This document shows positions 14,901 to 29,900 of a DNA stretch of 64,000 nt, piece by piece. The stretch's first letter is position 1. Each line of letters opens with the position of its first letter. The DNA is from Rhyacichthys aspro (lineage: Eukaryota; Chordata; Actinopteri; Gobiiformes; Rhyacichthyidae): positions 7,269,422 to 7,333,421 of the forward strand of contig CM072158.1 of the NCBI GenBank assembly GCA_036850595.1. The letters run 5' to 3'. The position numbers were made by a program, and so were the translations under genes. The notes beneath the pieces are model-generated. The model did no database searches and was not told the DNA's origin. It saw nothing but the letters and a program-made list of their open reading frames with translations.

Positions 14901-17900
14901 CATAGACTGAGATCTCTATTGAAGGGGCTGGCAAAAGAGTTTTCAGTGTGATTTGGGAAGGAACATCACAGCTTTTCCTGCCTCGAAGGGGACAAGACTG
15001 CAGACAGCTCCAGGATTATGCATTCGATTTCAGTGTGCCAGTCCTCAAAGTCCAAGTCAGAGGGTTAACACATTTTGAAGCTGGACACCCCGCAGTGGGG
15101 GTAAACGGAGGGCAACTCAATCGAAATATCAAGTTTCCATCCCAAAAAATCCACCTGCAGAAAAAGAACAAGGCAAGAATAGGTTTATTACGATGCACCC
15201 ATAATGCTCTTCAGCAGCTGTGGATAATTACAAAGTCTGCACCCAATTGATTCCCCTGGACAAAATGTTATCACTGCTCTGCCTCGGAGTGTAATGGCCT
15301 CGCGATGAGCTGCAGAGTCACTGAGAGACAGTGGAGGAAGCCGCTGAGATGGTTACACCTCATTGGCTTAAACATCATCCGAGCTGGGCGCTCAATAACA
15401 CTCCAGTCAAGATGCTTTTACACACCCCTCTTTACAAACTAGACTATCATTAAAACAGGGCTTACATCATAACACAAGTTAATGGTGGCCCAAAGCTGCT
15501 GGATCTGCATGAGCAGGTTTGCCACTATGCTTCCAAAATCCTCAGGGGTCAAAATTTACTGCCCGAGCTGAGTAATTATACTGCTGTGAGTCCCTTCGTC
15601 ATTATGTCCTAACACAAGGACGCCTATGTGACTTCATTGAGATAATGAACTAACATTTTTTTTCTTTTTCTTGAAGTAGAAGCCAAGAATTGTTTCAAAT
15701 CCCAAGTACACTCAAGCCTGTCCCCAAAATTTATACCACATTGATAATAAAGAAATATGGATAATAAAGGCTAGATCTAGCGACACAAGAGAAAAATGTA
15801 AAAGAAAGTTTCTCAAACACAAACTCTTCAGTATTAAAGTCCTGGACTTTAAGCACCTATCCACCACCCCAACATACCTTCTTCCTTTTTAAATTGCTTC
15901 TCATTGCATTTAGATATTACTGCACACGTTATAATTTCAGCTTGTTGCACCAACAAAAACATGTTTACAAGTTCATTTTAAAACTGTTTAGATGTTTTCC
16001 TCTGAAGAACTGACATCCAATAAATGTATGTGCTGCTCACTAACGGAGATGCTGAATACAACTGTTGGCAGACAACACAATGTCTTCTGCATTTTCATCC
16101 ATTCACTTAATAGTTATAATTGGCTTTAGTGGGCCAGTAAATGTTCATTTATTGCATCACAGTGACACTATATTACACAGTGTTACAGAAGTTGCCACCA
16201 AAGATCTGTACAATATGGCAATTAACTTATGTAGAAAAATGCATACATTTATATGTTACTTGAGTGAAAAGCCTAGACCGTGGGGCAGGACAGGTTTTCA
16301 CTAAGATTAAAAAGGCAGAGATAACATGCAAACGAAACAGAGGTTTGTTTGATGTAGCGGTCTTTAATGATCCTCACAATCTAATGAGCTTCCCAGGGCT
16401 CCGTAACTTTGTAAAACACAGAGAAAGCTACTGAGTTGTAACTGTGACTCTGTGGGGGGAAAATTAGTGTGGTAACTTTCACCAGATGAAAGACAATAAG
16501 TCTTTAGTTATACTTCCAATAAATGTCAGGACAAATGTGGCAAAGCTTCAGGGCAAGGAGGAACAATATAACTAGGCCTTCACTGTTCAACTCAAATACC
16601 AGCAACACAATATGGCTGTGTGCAACGTCTACATGACTGTGGTCTCCGGAGCCTGATTCTTTGGTCTTTTTCTTGCAATTTGCATAACAGCTATGGCTAG
16701 TGTTATTAGCATACACTTTTCCAACTGGTACCTGAAAATAATAAAACTAATGATGTGCTTCCCAAGGCAGGCGTCACAGTCTGTTGGTGATAGATTTCTA
16801 CAGTCTGCGGTTTCAACACAGTTCCTTTTAAACTGGTTTGTGCATTAAGTCAAATACATGGCTTTCCTTTAACACCATAATAAAGGTCAATTTGAATCCC
16901 CACTGAGACATTGACGTTCTTTGTGTGGTTTGCCTGAGAATAAACCATTCAATAAGAAAACTGTTTGTCACACAAGTCCAATAACATGAGCAACATTTGT
17001 TTTCTTTCTTTCATCTCTGATCCTTCGAGTGTGTGATAGACCAACTCGCGGCACTGCTACTGTATCAACATGTCGACCGGCTCCCAGTAACACAATATAA
17101 ATCTGCTCCTTGATTCTACAGCAAAAACACACAGCTGCCCTAATCTGACTTTGAAACTTCAGCAACGATAAAAATCAAGCTGCACAAGCACAAAGATAAT
17201 GTATCTGTGTGAAATACGCAGTGATAGCATCTTAGTAAAAAACAGGGCTGCGGGCAAAGAGAATACATAAAAGGCTACAATGAGCTGATCGTGGATGAAA
17301 ACTTCACACTCTGCCTCTCGCCCGACACATCTGAAGTGGTGAATGGAGCAAAGGCTTCCTCTCGCACTCTTGTCTGGGAAGCAAATCTGCAAATCCCGGC
17401 CAGAGGGGGAAACAGATCCAGCTCCCTATTACAGGCAGCCTGAGTGATTGGACTGAAACTCATTCGTATCCAAATTCAGATTTTGTCTGGCGGGGGCCAT
17501 CACACAAAGCCTACCTTCTCTGGGACAGTCATAATGACATTATGCAGCAGATGCAGCCGGTGAGTACTGGGGTTATATGGAGAACAGACAGATGACTCTG
17601 AGCCCGAGTCTCTGATTGAACTGCAGCCCAGAAATGCAAAAAGAGAAGCGCCTCTGATTTGCTTCTGTGAGTGAATGATGCTGGTGCAGACAGCAGGACC
17701 AATGTCACAAGCTGTACAGGGAGCGCTTCAGAAGAGATGCCCTTTGTAGCAATTCCAGAGTGCGGCCTATTAAAACAAGGAGAGAGCCATCTTTGTTTTA
17801 CATTATCAGTATTTCCAGCACTTGTAGACACAGCAGCAAAACATGTTTAGTTACAAACACAGCCAGCAGATCTCATGATGAGGCCATTTACTCAATGAAA

Positions 17901-20900
17901 TTACCTTATTAACATGGAGCTGGACTGGAGCAGCTGGATATGTCCCAGCCTAAATTAAATGTTAATCGGCTTGAACCCAACAACCCGAAACACTCCCTCT
18001 GAGAAACCCACTCAACGGGTTGACATCTGCCTGATGCCCACCAAGACACTGCCTTAGGCCAGTTTTAATATCACAAACATACTGTGGAAGAATATCTTAT
18101 TACTCACTTTACTAACTCATCGATGGATTCATAATTTTGACTAAACCCCATTTGTGCCCTAGTTAAACACCCACTGTGTTACTTATATACATCACTATGT
18201 AACACAAAGCTAGGGCCAGTGATTTAGGACATTAGCGAAAACTACTCCTACTGACTGAGGCTTTGGAGCTCCATCTTTCTAAAAAAAAAACATGATGGGC
18301 CCAATAAGGCACTTTTAAATTATCATGCATTACACATATACAACACCAGTTTTGAAAAATACGTTTCCATAAGTATGCCAGGCCTCCAAAGAAAGACGAT
18401 TCAAAATACTATTCCCTGTTGCTTTAATAACACTCCCGACCCGTTTAGGTTAATTAAACCTAACAATAAATCTAATGTTGCTTATATCAAAAGCACAGAA
18501 GAATAGAATACCCTACTTCAAAGAAAACTTCAAGACACATTAAGCAGCTACGCCCCAGCCCTAAACATGAAGCGCTGATGTGGATTAAAGAGATAAAAGA
18601 TGACTTCAGCTGTTGGATCAGTAAATGCGAAGACGGAGGTGGAAATTGACAGCTCGGAGAAGCCAGACAGTGAGCTCACAACCGGGACTCAAGAAGAAGA
18701 GAGTTTCAAGGTCAAGATGAGCAGACACAGCAAATGAAGATCTAATGACTGTGGTAATTGCTAAATTGCTGTAGTTATATGGAAAGGGAAATGTCGAGAG
18801 TGTGAGGTCACTTAACTGAGTAAAATCACATCAAGCGCCTAATGATCTCCTTCATATAGTTGCATGAAGCTTTGGGAGCGATTAATGACAAGAGTGGGAT
18901 CTATTTCTCAAGTGTACCATCCTAAAATATGGCTGCACTTTTTTTCTTCCTGTTTATGGTAAAAAGCAAAGATGCAGAGAAGAGCGAACATCAAAAGAGT
19001 GAAATGGAGCCACTGATTAGAACTTCTGCAAAAGTCTTGAAGAGAAATATTCACAAGGACGTACCTCTCCTCAAAGCACTGATGATCATTCGAGTGGGGA
19101 GTTAAGTGAGCTGGGCCCATAGCAGATAATCACTTCCAACTACAGCTTTAATTTTATGCCACGTCAGTATATTTTAATGATCTCAGTCGGATGTAGATTT
19201 ATCGCTGCCATTTATTTTGCAGCAGTGTAATCCGCTTCTTCAAAGTCTTACCCTGAGAAAGTGACTGCAAATCTTTTTTCCTAGATTTCCCACAGACTTA
19301 CCTTCAAAGACATTTTTACAACCTTACAACACATAGATTGATTTTTCAGAGACAACTACCGTGATTGTGTTCAATAAAACTAAGCACAAATGTTTTGATC
19401 AATGCTGCCCAGGAAACGGACTTCGCAGCAGCACTTTTGTCACTTTTGAGCGAGGATATTAACTACCAGCTTTTATCTGGACAAAACGAAAAGATGTAAG
19501 AATTACCACAATCTCCTAAATGTGGACTCATAGAAAAGGACCGAATTGCCTGGTGTGATTACAGCTAGTTTCCAGTTTCCTTGGAGCTCAAGCTGCGACT
19601 AATCTTACCAAGCCAGGTCAGTGCTTCCTCCGGTTGAATATGCAGATGGGCCAAAGTCGACAAGGGGGATGATGACACTCGGGGTAATGATTAGTATTTG
19701 GAAGGAAAAGCTCCCCTAGTCCTGTCGTGCTACATGTCTCAAGGACACTTTAAATTGAAGAGCCGACTGGGGGGAAAAAGACTTTATTGAGTTCAACCAA
19801 TCTGTTCAATAGACTTGGCAACATCATGAGGAAGCATCATGAAAGGCAAAGACGAGAAGTGAAGTCTCTGCACAGTGTAAAGCTACGAGGAGAATGAGTA
19901 AACATACAGCCGCCTTACCTTCAAAGGGCATGTCCACAATATACAGTACTCCTAGAGCTTGTTCCAATCAGTAGATTTGTGAAATTAAATGTTCAAAAAG
20001 TCATGGAAATGTGAAGGATAACCTTTTTTATTTTACTTGGAGGATTTTTTTTTTTAAATGGTGGAATTTAATGGTAAATGCACAACTTAAAAGCAATTCC
20101 TTAAATCACTTGCATCTCTAAATGCATCGCACAACAGCAACACGGTGGCAAAGTGCAGTATTTATATTCCCTTCAGAGTAAGGGTTGCCGGTTCGACTCC
20201 AGGCCAGGGCGGGTGTTTGTGTGCAGTTTGCATGTTCTCCCAGTGTCTATGTAGGTTTCCTTAGTGTGCTCCAATTCCCTACCACCAAAACAAATACAAC
20301 GGTCCCTTGTGGGGCTAGCACTCCCTTCTCGACATATCTCTAGATTATTGAGTTAAACCAACATTTTTTTCTATTTTCATTTGTTCAGAGTTGATGCAAT
20401 AGGCTTTAAAACAGTGGAATATTATACTCTAATCATGCAATCAAGTTTTCTTATGAAAATTGGTTATGTCTTGAGGCCATACTGTTTACCTAATGGCCTG
20501 TGAGTGTGCTGCTGCCTGCTTTGGGTTGCCTGGAGCCACAGTGACTCAGGCTAATCTCCCAGCTCTCCATAGATGTTTATATAGCAGCAGGTTAGCTCTG
20601 AGACAAGAGTGCCCATTGCCCACAGTTTCCATGAAGCGACCTGCTCTCATTTTGCTTCCTGTCGCTCTGACTGGCATAAAACTGTTTAAATAGTGACACT
20701 GGCTTAAAGATTTTGCCAAAAATAAAACCATCTCCAGTTTCTCAGTACTTCCTTCTGACAATTTACAAAGTCAGAAACGTTATGACAGGAAATTGTGTGC
20801 CAGAGTAAATGGCAAACCTGCAAGCTGAACATCCTTCCCTGTTGAGCTGCTCCCGTCACATGGTCATCCTCCTTGGGTTTGTTAAATTAACTTTTCTCTC

Positions 20901-23900
20901 TCCTGCTGTTAAGGGCTTGCTGAAGGACCTAACATGTCTTTTTTGTAAACGGGAACTGCATAAAAAGAGTTAAATTCCTTCTGTACAATGATTTTCTAGA
21001 CCCATTTGACTTTTTTGATTTATTTGTTGCAGATTAATTTATTTTCTCCAACATTTTGACCAGCAGAAACTTCTTTTCCATGCAATATATTCAGTGAACA
21101 TGATTTTTTTTTTTTACAAGAAGAACTTTTTAAGGAGCGATAAAATGCAGCTGCAGTCTTGTGCCTAAAGTATTGTGCTGTCAATGCAAAAAGTCTAAGT
21201 CTTTGCGCCTGGTCCTAAAACGGACACTAGTCATGAAACAAAGAAGAAACTTGAGGCCTCTACATTTTTGCCTTTGTTTGCTATTTGTCCACAACATGAT
21301 TCATCAAAGTCCTGTGTGATCTTTTCGGGCCAGACGCTCTCCTCGGCTCCAACCCACTTTCTTGCCCCACCTTGTTATGATAGTGGTGTAGCTTTCCCAG
21401 ACCTCCTTCCAGCTGCTCCACTTGATAACCTCCATTATTTGACAGGCGCCTGACGGCCTCGTCTCCCTCGGACACTCGCAGACTGACAGCCCATTCCAGC
21501 TGTCATTCTGTCCTGCTTGACACTGCTCCATGCGTCCATCAGTCATTTCTCATGCTGTGCTCCGAGCCCTCTTCACCCGCTGCTCCTCTTCCTCCCTGCA
21601 TTGTCGGGTGAACACAATACAAAGTAAACAGGGCAGATGTGTGTGTTGGTGTTTGACCTAAAAACAAGCCGTGGCCTCGGTCCATAACGCAGCGTAATAT
21701 CATAGCAGGTGGGCCGGCCAGCAGTGAGCTCTGACAATAAAGTCATCTCCTCTTAGTGAGCAAAGCCCAGGCGCTCAACAAAGGCAACATCTGCACCACA
21801 GAACTGACAGAGGCTGCCAAAAGGGAACCGAGCCCACTGGCAGTGACACAATGGAAGGCTAATGTTATACTGTAGCACTTGTTTCCGAGGTTTCATTATT
21901 CTTAAGACAAAAACACAAATGAGCAAGTTGGAAAAATAAACCGAAGAATGCCTAAACACAATCTGGAGTTTCACCAGTTCATTCAAGCACATCTGTGGAC
22001 GCTTTCAACAAGAGAATATTATTGAAACACCTACAGTTTCATATGTCTAAAGCTAGTGATTCTACGCATTCTCAGAAAAAAAATGCTACACAAAATGGCA
22101 AAATGTAAATATAAACTACATTAGAGACAGTGTAGAGAGGTTTTTTTGGGGTCACAAGAGGTAATTCATTGGTGCTCTGTATTGGGAAGCTGTACATTAG
22201 CAAAAATGTGAGCATTTAAATTTACAACGAAGCCTGATGTCGCATTCACTTGATTCACAAGCATCAATATAAAAAAGACAACTCATAACACTATGAAATA
22301 AGATTATGGCTTCACTGGCCTTAATGTGACCATTCTTTGTGTTTGTATTTGTGATCTTGCAATAGATATGGGTTTATAGTTATTTGTTGGTACCTGATTT
22401 GAACATTGTTGCTCCTGCAGTCTTCTAGTGAACAGAACAATTTCCAGTCAGTCACCAATCAGAGTGGCCGAGCACACAGTAAATGGGAATCTCAAGGTGA
22501 ATGGTGCTCTGATAAGAAGTCCAACGAGCACACATAACTGAAATGTTTCACCAAATACCACAGTCACCAACCTCCACAAGAGCCTCGACGTCAGGTTCAT
22601 TTGATTAGGCCTGTTCTTAACAATCTACCTTGGTTTGCTGCGGAAGCTAAACAGGGAATTTCATGGGAGGTTCTGTGAAATGGAGGGATTAAATTGAAAA
22701 GAGAAAAATTACTCAAGAATAAGCTGAGTTGAGCTATTTGAACTATTCAGTAATGCTTTAGAGATGCTCTAAGCAGCTGATCTTATTAAATAGGCTCCGC
22801 TGTAAGTAGTCCATCAGCCACAGAAGACATTCAATTTAACCTGAGGCAGAGGCCGACAAAATAAAAAATGAAGCCCATCGTTCTCACTTGAAAACATTAA
22901 CCATAGATATTCACATGTACGTGCACACACAGAAAGACTGATGAAGCAGTTTTTGGAACAATGAAATGACTTGGCTGGAGCTGCCTGCGATTGAGCGGCT
23001 GGCAGGCATTAATTTCTTCTCTCTCACCGCCTCCTACCACCAGCGCTCTGCTCGTCTCTGCTCTTTCTTGTCCTCTCTGTATGCAGGTGCTCGCCCACAG
23101 CGCTGCACGCTGCCAGTGAGAGGACAGTCACGTATGATAAGCACCAATCTCCTCTGTTCCCTCTGGCCCACATTCACCTCACGGCACCCAGTGGCCATCA
23201 AAGCTCATGTGGAGGAGAATAACATGTAAAAAAAAAACTCAGGACCGTTTTCAACAACTGTACGACCGACAGTGAGCCACATACAAAGTCAAAGACAGAG
23301 TGGTGGACTGGTCTCTCTGGTTTATCTTCATACAAGTGTCACTGGTGGCTTCCCTCATGGAGGAGTCCTACTTTATCCTTTACACCTGCTTCAACACGGA
23401 CTGTGAGCCACAAGTGGAATGTAAAAGGTTTTTCTGAAGCATAATTTCAAATGTTTCTAAATGTTTTATCCAGATTCCAATCTACGCCCATGTACGTTGG
23501 GTGAAAGACTATTGACCTCATTTGAGTTTGAAAGCTTCAGGGTTATGTTACAGTCTTCAGAGATAAAAGGAGACATTTGAAAACATTGGTGACACCAGAG
23601 CTGCCCCATATTCCTTAAACATGCAATTTCAATGATGATTATGTTTGCATTTTCCTTAGAAATAACTGAAAGGCTTTTAAACTGGACCTGCCACTAGGTT
23701 TGCTCCATTTGATCGACCAAATACAGTGACCTGCATAAAGTGAATATATACCATAACATTTACTGCAGTGTTGGCAGTCTTTTGTCATGCCTATTATACG
23801 TGTTGACATCACAATGAATATTTTTTCCAATATATTGTTCAGCGTGTTCACCGCCTGGCTGTCCCCTCTGATTCACTGGCATCAGTTATTTTCAAATTAT

Positions 23901-26900
23901 AGGATGAGTTGTGGCCTTGACATAATGTTTCTTTTGTATTTAGTCTGAATAGTGACAGTTTTCCTTGTACAATGCTCTGCTAAAATGACAAAGCCTGTGG
24001 TAATAATGATGTAGAACTCTGGGCATCAACACCAATTATTGATATGACACAAAGATGACAATGCAAAGAGCGTTCAAAAGGAGAAACGTCAAGTAGAGCT
24101 CACGTTTGTCAGTTTTCTGTGGGTCCTGCAGCCGGAGCGGTCATAAAACAACACATCAAAGAACCCCGTGACAACACAAAACCAACAGCTTGACAAAAGC
24201 AGCTTCTACCACACATCTTCAATCTGTCACACAAACAGCATGTGTTTTTCCATGGAGTTTGTTGCGCGAATGGTGAACAAATTCTACATATCATTCAGTT
24301 CATCGAGTCCTGTGGAGACATAATGATTCTCTCTCTTCCTCACTAACTCTATACTTCACCAATTTACTGCCATGTCTCAAAGTTATAGGAGCAGAAGGTC
24401 ATAGTCTTTAGCGTTCAATAAAGAGCCAAGAGTTGGAGAGCTGCACTTGAACGCTGTCAGAGGACAATGCTCTTAAAATCTCATTAGCGAGCTTCTGCCA
24501 AAACTAGCGGGAGGACAGTGGTGTGGTGTAGGAGCAGCTAAAGGTGACCTGACCCAAACAACATGAGCTGTGGTACTCTAAACAACCCAGTGTAGCCGAT
24601 GTAACCCTGAGTAATTAAATGTAGAATAAACAAACACTAAAGTGACTCCAAACAGCCTGCAAGTAAGCACATAACCACAGATATTGCTCTAAATGCTTAG
24701 CAGAGGCAATTCATCTCGCTAACAAATTGGGTGAGCTCTCAGCGCCATTATCCTCCATCAAGGCATCTGTGACTCGTGTGGCCTCCAGGCGGCTGACAGG
24801 CGCTGCTTGTTAGGTGGCAATCTTGCCAATACTTTCAGATTGGCCCCCATCAAATTGGCTAACGGATAAAAAAAACTAGGGCATTAGCTTCTTCGGTTTA
24901 CTTTGAATGAATGGGTGAGTGTTTGTCACCTTTCTAGTGTACTGCAACCTTTACTGTTGTCCTGAAGGCATCTGGAAATTACATGGAAAAAGCTGAATAG
25001 GCATTATCAACAGCCCAGAGTCAAAGCTCAGCATCGAGGCCATGAGGAAAGTTCAACAAAGCTGACACAAACAAACCTGTCACAAATGCACAACTTTAGT
25101 AATTGGCACACTAAACACAGAAGCATAAAAGTCTGTCTATAAACTGGAAAGCTACAAAAGAAATTCCAAAAGCAAACAACTCAATTTCAGGAGTTATCTG
25201 CGCACCTTTGAACGCGTAGCTGGTGGCTGTGCCTCGGTTGTTGCTCCAAGCGGCAATTGTTCGTCTACACTTGCCCCTTGTGCCCTCGAGCAGATCAGCG
25301 GCTCAGAGTCTCACAAAGAGCCGCACACCTCGACTTTAGAGAGTGCCCTGTTTTCGCCTGACACTGCTCCACTGGGACGCCCAGCCTGGAGAATGCCACT
25401 TTATCACTGGCCGCTTGACAACTCCTTCCTAGAATAAAAAAAGGCTGAGAGGAAAAGCTAAAATGTTACTTTCCTGTTGTCATTAGGCATAAATGATGAC
25501 CGACTGCAAGGTTTACAGAAAACACTAATCACCAATCAGACAGGTTTTTGTGAAAAACAGGGAAAGAGTCATGGTAGCCTGGCCAGCCAAACCCATTCAC
25601 CTTAGAAAGAGAAATGGGTCTGGCAGACAAATAAGCATCAATCAAATGAGTTTTTCAGGTCTACCACCTTGGACTGAAGTTGCTGCTTGTTCAATGACTC
25701 GGCCAATGTCTCTGTGACTAAATAATAAGTAGAGTAGCTCCTGTAAGACCAATTAAAGTTGCTTTACAAGACTGCATTTTACTTAACATACTGCTAATGT
25801 TTCATAGGTATTTTAAGAAATGAAAGACTTTGAAACAAGTGGGAAAGTGTCTCGTACCATCTCATGCCTAGCTGTGATACATCTGTGGTGAAAGTAAAAG
25901 GCCTGTCTACAAAACAAAAAGTAGTGACAAAATACCTTTGGCGCTGGCAGCAAGCTCCAATGAAAGGCTTAATAAATTGCTGCTGTAAATCCAATCTCTT
26001 AAACAATGCCTGAGCCAATGTGAGTGCAGGAACTCTATAATGACAAAGGATGGCCACTCACAATTGCTTTTCCCTGGCAGGTAACTGTAGCCATGTGTCT
26101 GTCCTGAATATTTCATAAGCTGTCGGACAGTCCGTCGAAGGGGCTTATACCGAGATCACAGTCCCAAGTGTCTGGTCCAAAGATATATCACAAGTTGTTC
26201 TCCATTTTCTCGCGCTACTGCAACCTGGCAAATGTGTCGTGTGGCGGCAACAGCTCCTGGGAAGACCTAATCCACTTTGAGATGGATTGTCATTTTTTGT
26301 GTAGGCAAAAGACAGAAGAGTAGGAGACAAACATGCTGTGGGAGCGAGTGGGAGGGAAGCTGCTACCCCTGCAAATCTTAAAGAAGCTGAAGTGGCAGCA
26401 TCACGTCGAGAAAGTCAAAGCACTCAATTCTGAGCAGCAAAGACATGCGACGAGGTGTTAAAACGCTGCTGGTTAAAAACGATGCTTTCGGAGGTGTTAA
26501 CTGATGTTGTTTAAGGTTATGGAAGATAATAAGCAGCATATGTGAAGCTGCCTTTAAATCACAGTGCTGCCGTTTGGGACTCGCAATCAAAGGCAGGTGC
26601 ATGCCCCGGGTTCTTAAGAGTTTTCCACAAAGGAATGTGTTTTATTCACTTGTAGCTGCCAGAGCATTTTCACCAAACACAGATGAGCTACTGCCAGGAA
26701 CATCTGTAGTTAAAACACAACAAGCACCATGAGAGTTCACTTCCTCTTAGTTAATGATGCTGCCAATCAAGCTGCATTTTTACTGGAGAAATTCTCATCT
26801 GCTGAAAACCAACGTTGCAACAAAGCAGTGGGGTTAGAGCAGGACACTGAAGAGGATCAGAAACGAGACAATGTGTTCTCTCAAAACAGGCATTTGTCCA

Positions 26901-29900
26901 ACAGCTTTTGAAAAAATCCTATTTATAACTCTGTAAACATGTGATCTATTGGTTTCAGGACTTTACGCCATGTTTTTGGAGAAATCCCACAGCATCTTCT
27001 TGAAGATCTTGTTAAGTTTGGTTTGTGTTCCAGCTTAGGCTGATTCCTGTTAATGAATTCAAAACTAAGGTCAAAGACAAATGGTTCAGTTTTAAAGCCT
27101 TCCTCTAAGATTGTTAACTTTCCAAATTTACCATCTTCCTGGTAGAAAGTGATCCAACTAAGTCACCAGCTGGAAATCTGTGGAGGTTCAATAAAATAAA
27201 ACATGCAATTGGTCCCAAGGCTAAAGGCAGACAGGAATGAGGGCTTAGAAATAACCTTTTCAAGGATCTACACACCTTTTTTTAAAATAACTTTGCACAT
27301 AGACGACCAAGGTTTATCAGCATCTTTTAATTGCGTTAAATCCTAAAGTGGTAAACCCTTATTGTTATACTTCTATCCCTTTAAGCTCTCTAATCTTATC
27401 CCATTTCTGTACTCTAATAAGTGAACTTCTTAAGTTTACAGTAAAGCATCAAACTTGAACTTCTACTTCGACTGTAACTGATTTCGACCTGATCTTTCTT
27501 GCACCTGACGCTTTCTTCCTCAGTTCCACCCTGAACAAAAACACTTAGTCTTGGACACGGCGCAGCTTGAACAAAGCTGGCGTGGTGTGCAGGGTTGCTC
27601 TGAAGCAGTCAGGCTGAACTCGCTGGAGCCCAGTATCTGGCTCATTATTTGTCTGACAGCAACACTTCTTCTTCTCCCCTCACTGTCAGACGGACACTGT
27701 CTGCTGCTGACATAACCGAGCTGGAAAAAGTTTGTTGCTGCTCCCAAGAAAAGCTCACATCCAATCCACGTTTAACTTCCAAACTGCCTATTTTTAAAGT
27801 CAGCAAACAACAGAAACAATATGGATCAACAACATTTGCTACTTCACCAGAATCTATAATAGGCATTCACAATCTTTTCCCCTAATTAGTGCCGTGAGGA
27901 GAGAGTAAAAATGCCATTAAAAGTCAGGGCATTTACTCCATTAATGAAGAGCAAAGATTAATTTGAATTTCAACTAATGCCTGTTGGGTATAAATATTAC
28001 CAACAAAACGAGCAGTGGCAGGTACAGAGTCGTGTGGCTGATTCGTTTAGAGCCTGGCTGTTTGCATATCTCACAATGTACTTGACTTCTGTGTTGAAAA
28101 TACAGCCTCATATTTTCCGCTTGTTGCATATACGTTTACTGGCAGCCGTAGATAATTGGAGGGCTGCACAGGAGAAAAAAAAATCAATAAAATCATAGAG
28201 GCATTTAGTCAACAGCAGCACTAATCATCTGTGTCTGCTGGTGATGGCCACTACCAATCAACAGCCCGATGCGCTCGCAGCTAAATACACGGCTTGTTTG
28301 CTGAAAAAGGCCAGGAGGTTATACGAGAAGCACAACATAATCACGAGGAGGCAGGTTGGAGCAGCTCTGATCCCATTTCGAAGGGTGAAAGAAATAGAAC
28401 AGCGACAAATGCATGTTTGAAAAAGATTTCCTTGAGTATTTTGGTGACGAGAGCCTTTGCTGAGGTCACTTCTTACATGTCATTCCATTCAAACTTGAGT
28501 CTTGTGACTACAAATTCTCCACAGTATTTCAAAAAATGGAGAGCAGAACTGATGAGGATTACAAAGGGTTAAGAACTGACTCTGGGGCAAATCTTTTTTT
28601 CCAATTTAGCCAATAAATACCACATAAAGACTACTTCATATGGTAGACTGCACAATTTTTACTCGTACAACAATCCCAGCTTTGTTTTTCAGCGGGAAGG
28701 ATACTAATACCACTTATAGCTGAAAGGCCTTTAAACTTTTCAGTATCAGAGTGCCTCACTTTGTTTTCTGTGACGTGTAGCTAAAGAGCTCTGGAAGTGA
28801 GAAACAGATGCCACTTTATAGCCTGACATCACGACGGAAAACAGCTTCCACAGCTTCTGTGTAGAGCGTAGTAGACTGTGAGTAGAGAAAATTACTGTGG
28901 GGAATAGAAGCAAGTGTGTGACCACCTTTAATGGGATACATTAAGGCTGTAAAGAAAGAATACAGCTTTTAAAACAATAATGTGGACAAAACAATGCTAG
29001 AGCTGCTTAGTCTTTTAGTGCCAGAGCCATCATTGTGTCTAGTTTGGTTTTGATTTATTCCAAGCTTTAGCCCTGGGATTAGTTTTAGTGTAATCTTGCT
29101 TTAGTCCTGGTTTGGTCTTGTTTTACTCCTGATTTTATTTTTTTATTAGGCTTTCTTATCCAGACTGAGGCCTCTTGGGGTCTGGATTTAGATCACAGTC
29201 CACCAGTCTAACACCCCCAATTTCACCCTTGGAAAACGGTGAACTGTTTCTAACCCAGAGCCTTGGCCTTTCTCAGCAGAGGATAATCAAGTTATCACCA
29301 TAATTGAAGAGGGAAGTGGCCCGTAACAAGGTGGAGCACCTGTCCTTGAGCATTAATACAAGCATCAGTCTGTGCTCGGCTGAAAGGCACAGGCAGAAGA
29401 AGCAGGGCCACGACATGACAGCGCAACCAGGCGGGCACTTGTAGGACCACGTGACAAGGGTGCAACGCCAAATAATCCTGCATTGTGATGACACACAGCA
29501 GACCGGATCAATGGGCTTCCGGGTTACAAGCCTTCTGCCTCGGGGCTGCGGCTATAATCTGCGCTAAAAATACACAACAAACCAAAAACACTTCATCTAC
29601 ACTTCAGGGTCTGTCAAAGTGAAGTGGCTCCATCTGAAGCATCTGCATTGTCACTATTTTATGCACAAAACATTTCCAAAGTCCCAGAAAGTGAGCTAGT
29701 CTTCTCCAGGATTATACCTAGTGCTTATTGTTTGACAAATGCCAAGTAAATCAACATTAGACCAACCTGACTTTCTAGGTGCATAACCCTCGCACCAGTT
29801 TGATGCAAACGTCTTACAAAGAAGAAAGTAGAGCACGACTCTTGTATTAAAAGTGCCCAAAGAAAAGTGGAGACGTTTTGCATTTGGGGAAAAAGTGTTG

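Noticed and set aside
20190..20200. B-box-like GGTTCGACTCC as a possible tRNA gene
   Set aside because: No cloverleaf or matching acceptor stem; flanks match a dispersed repeat, so it is SINE-like.
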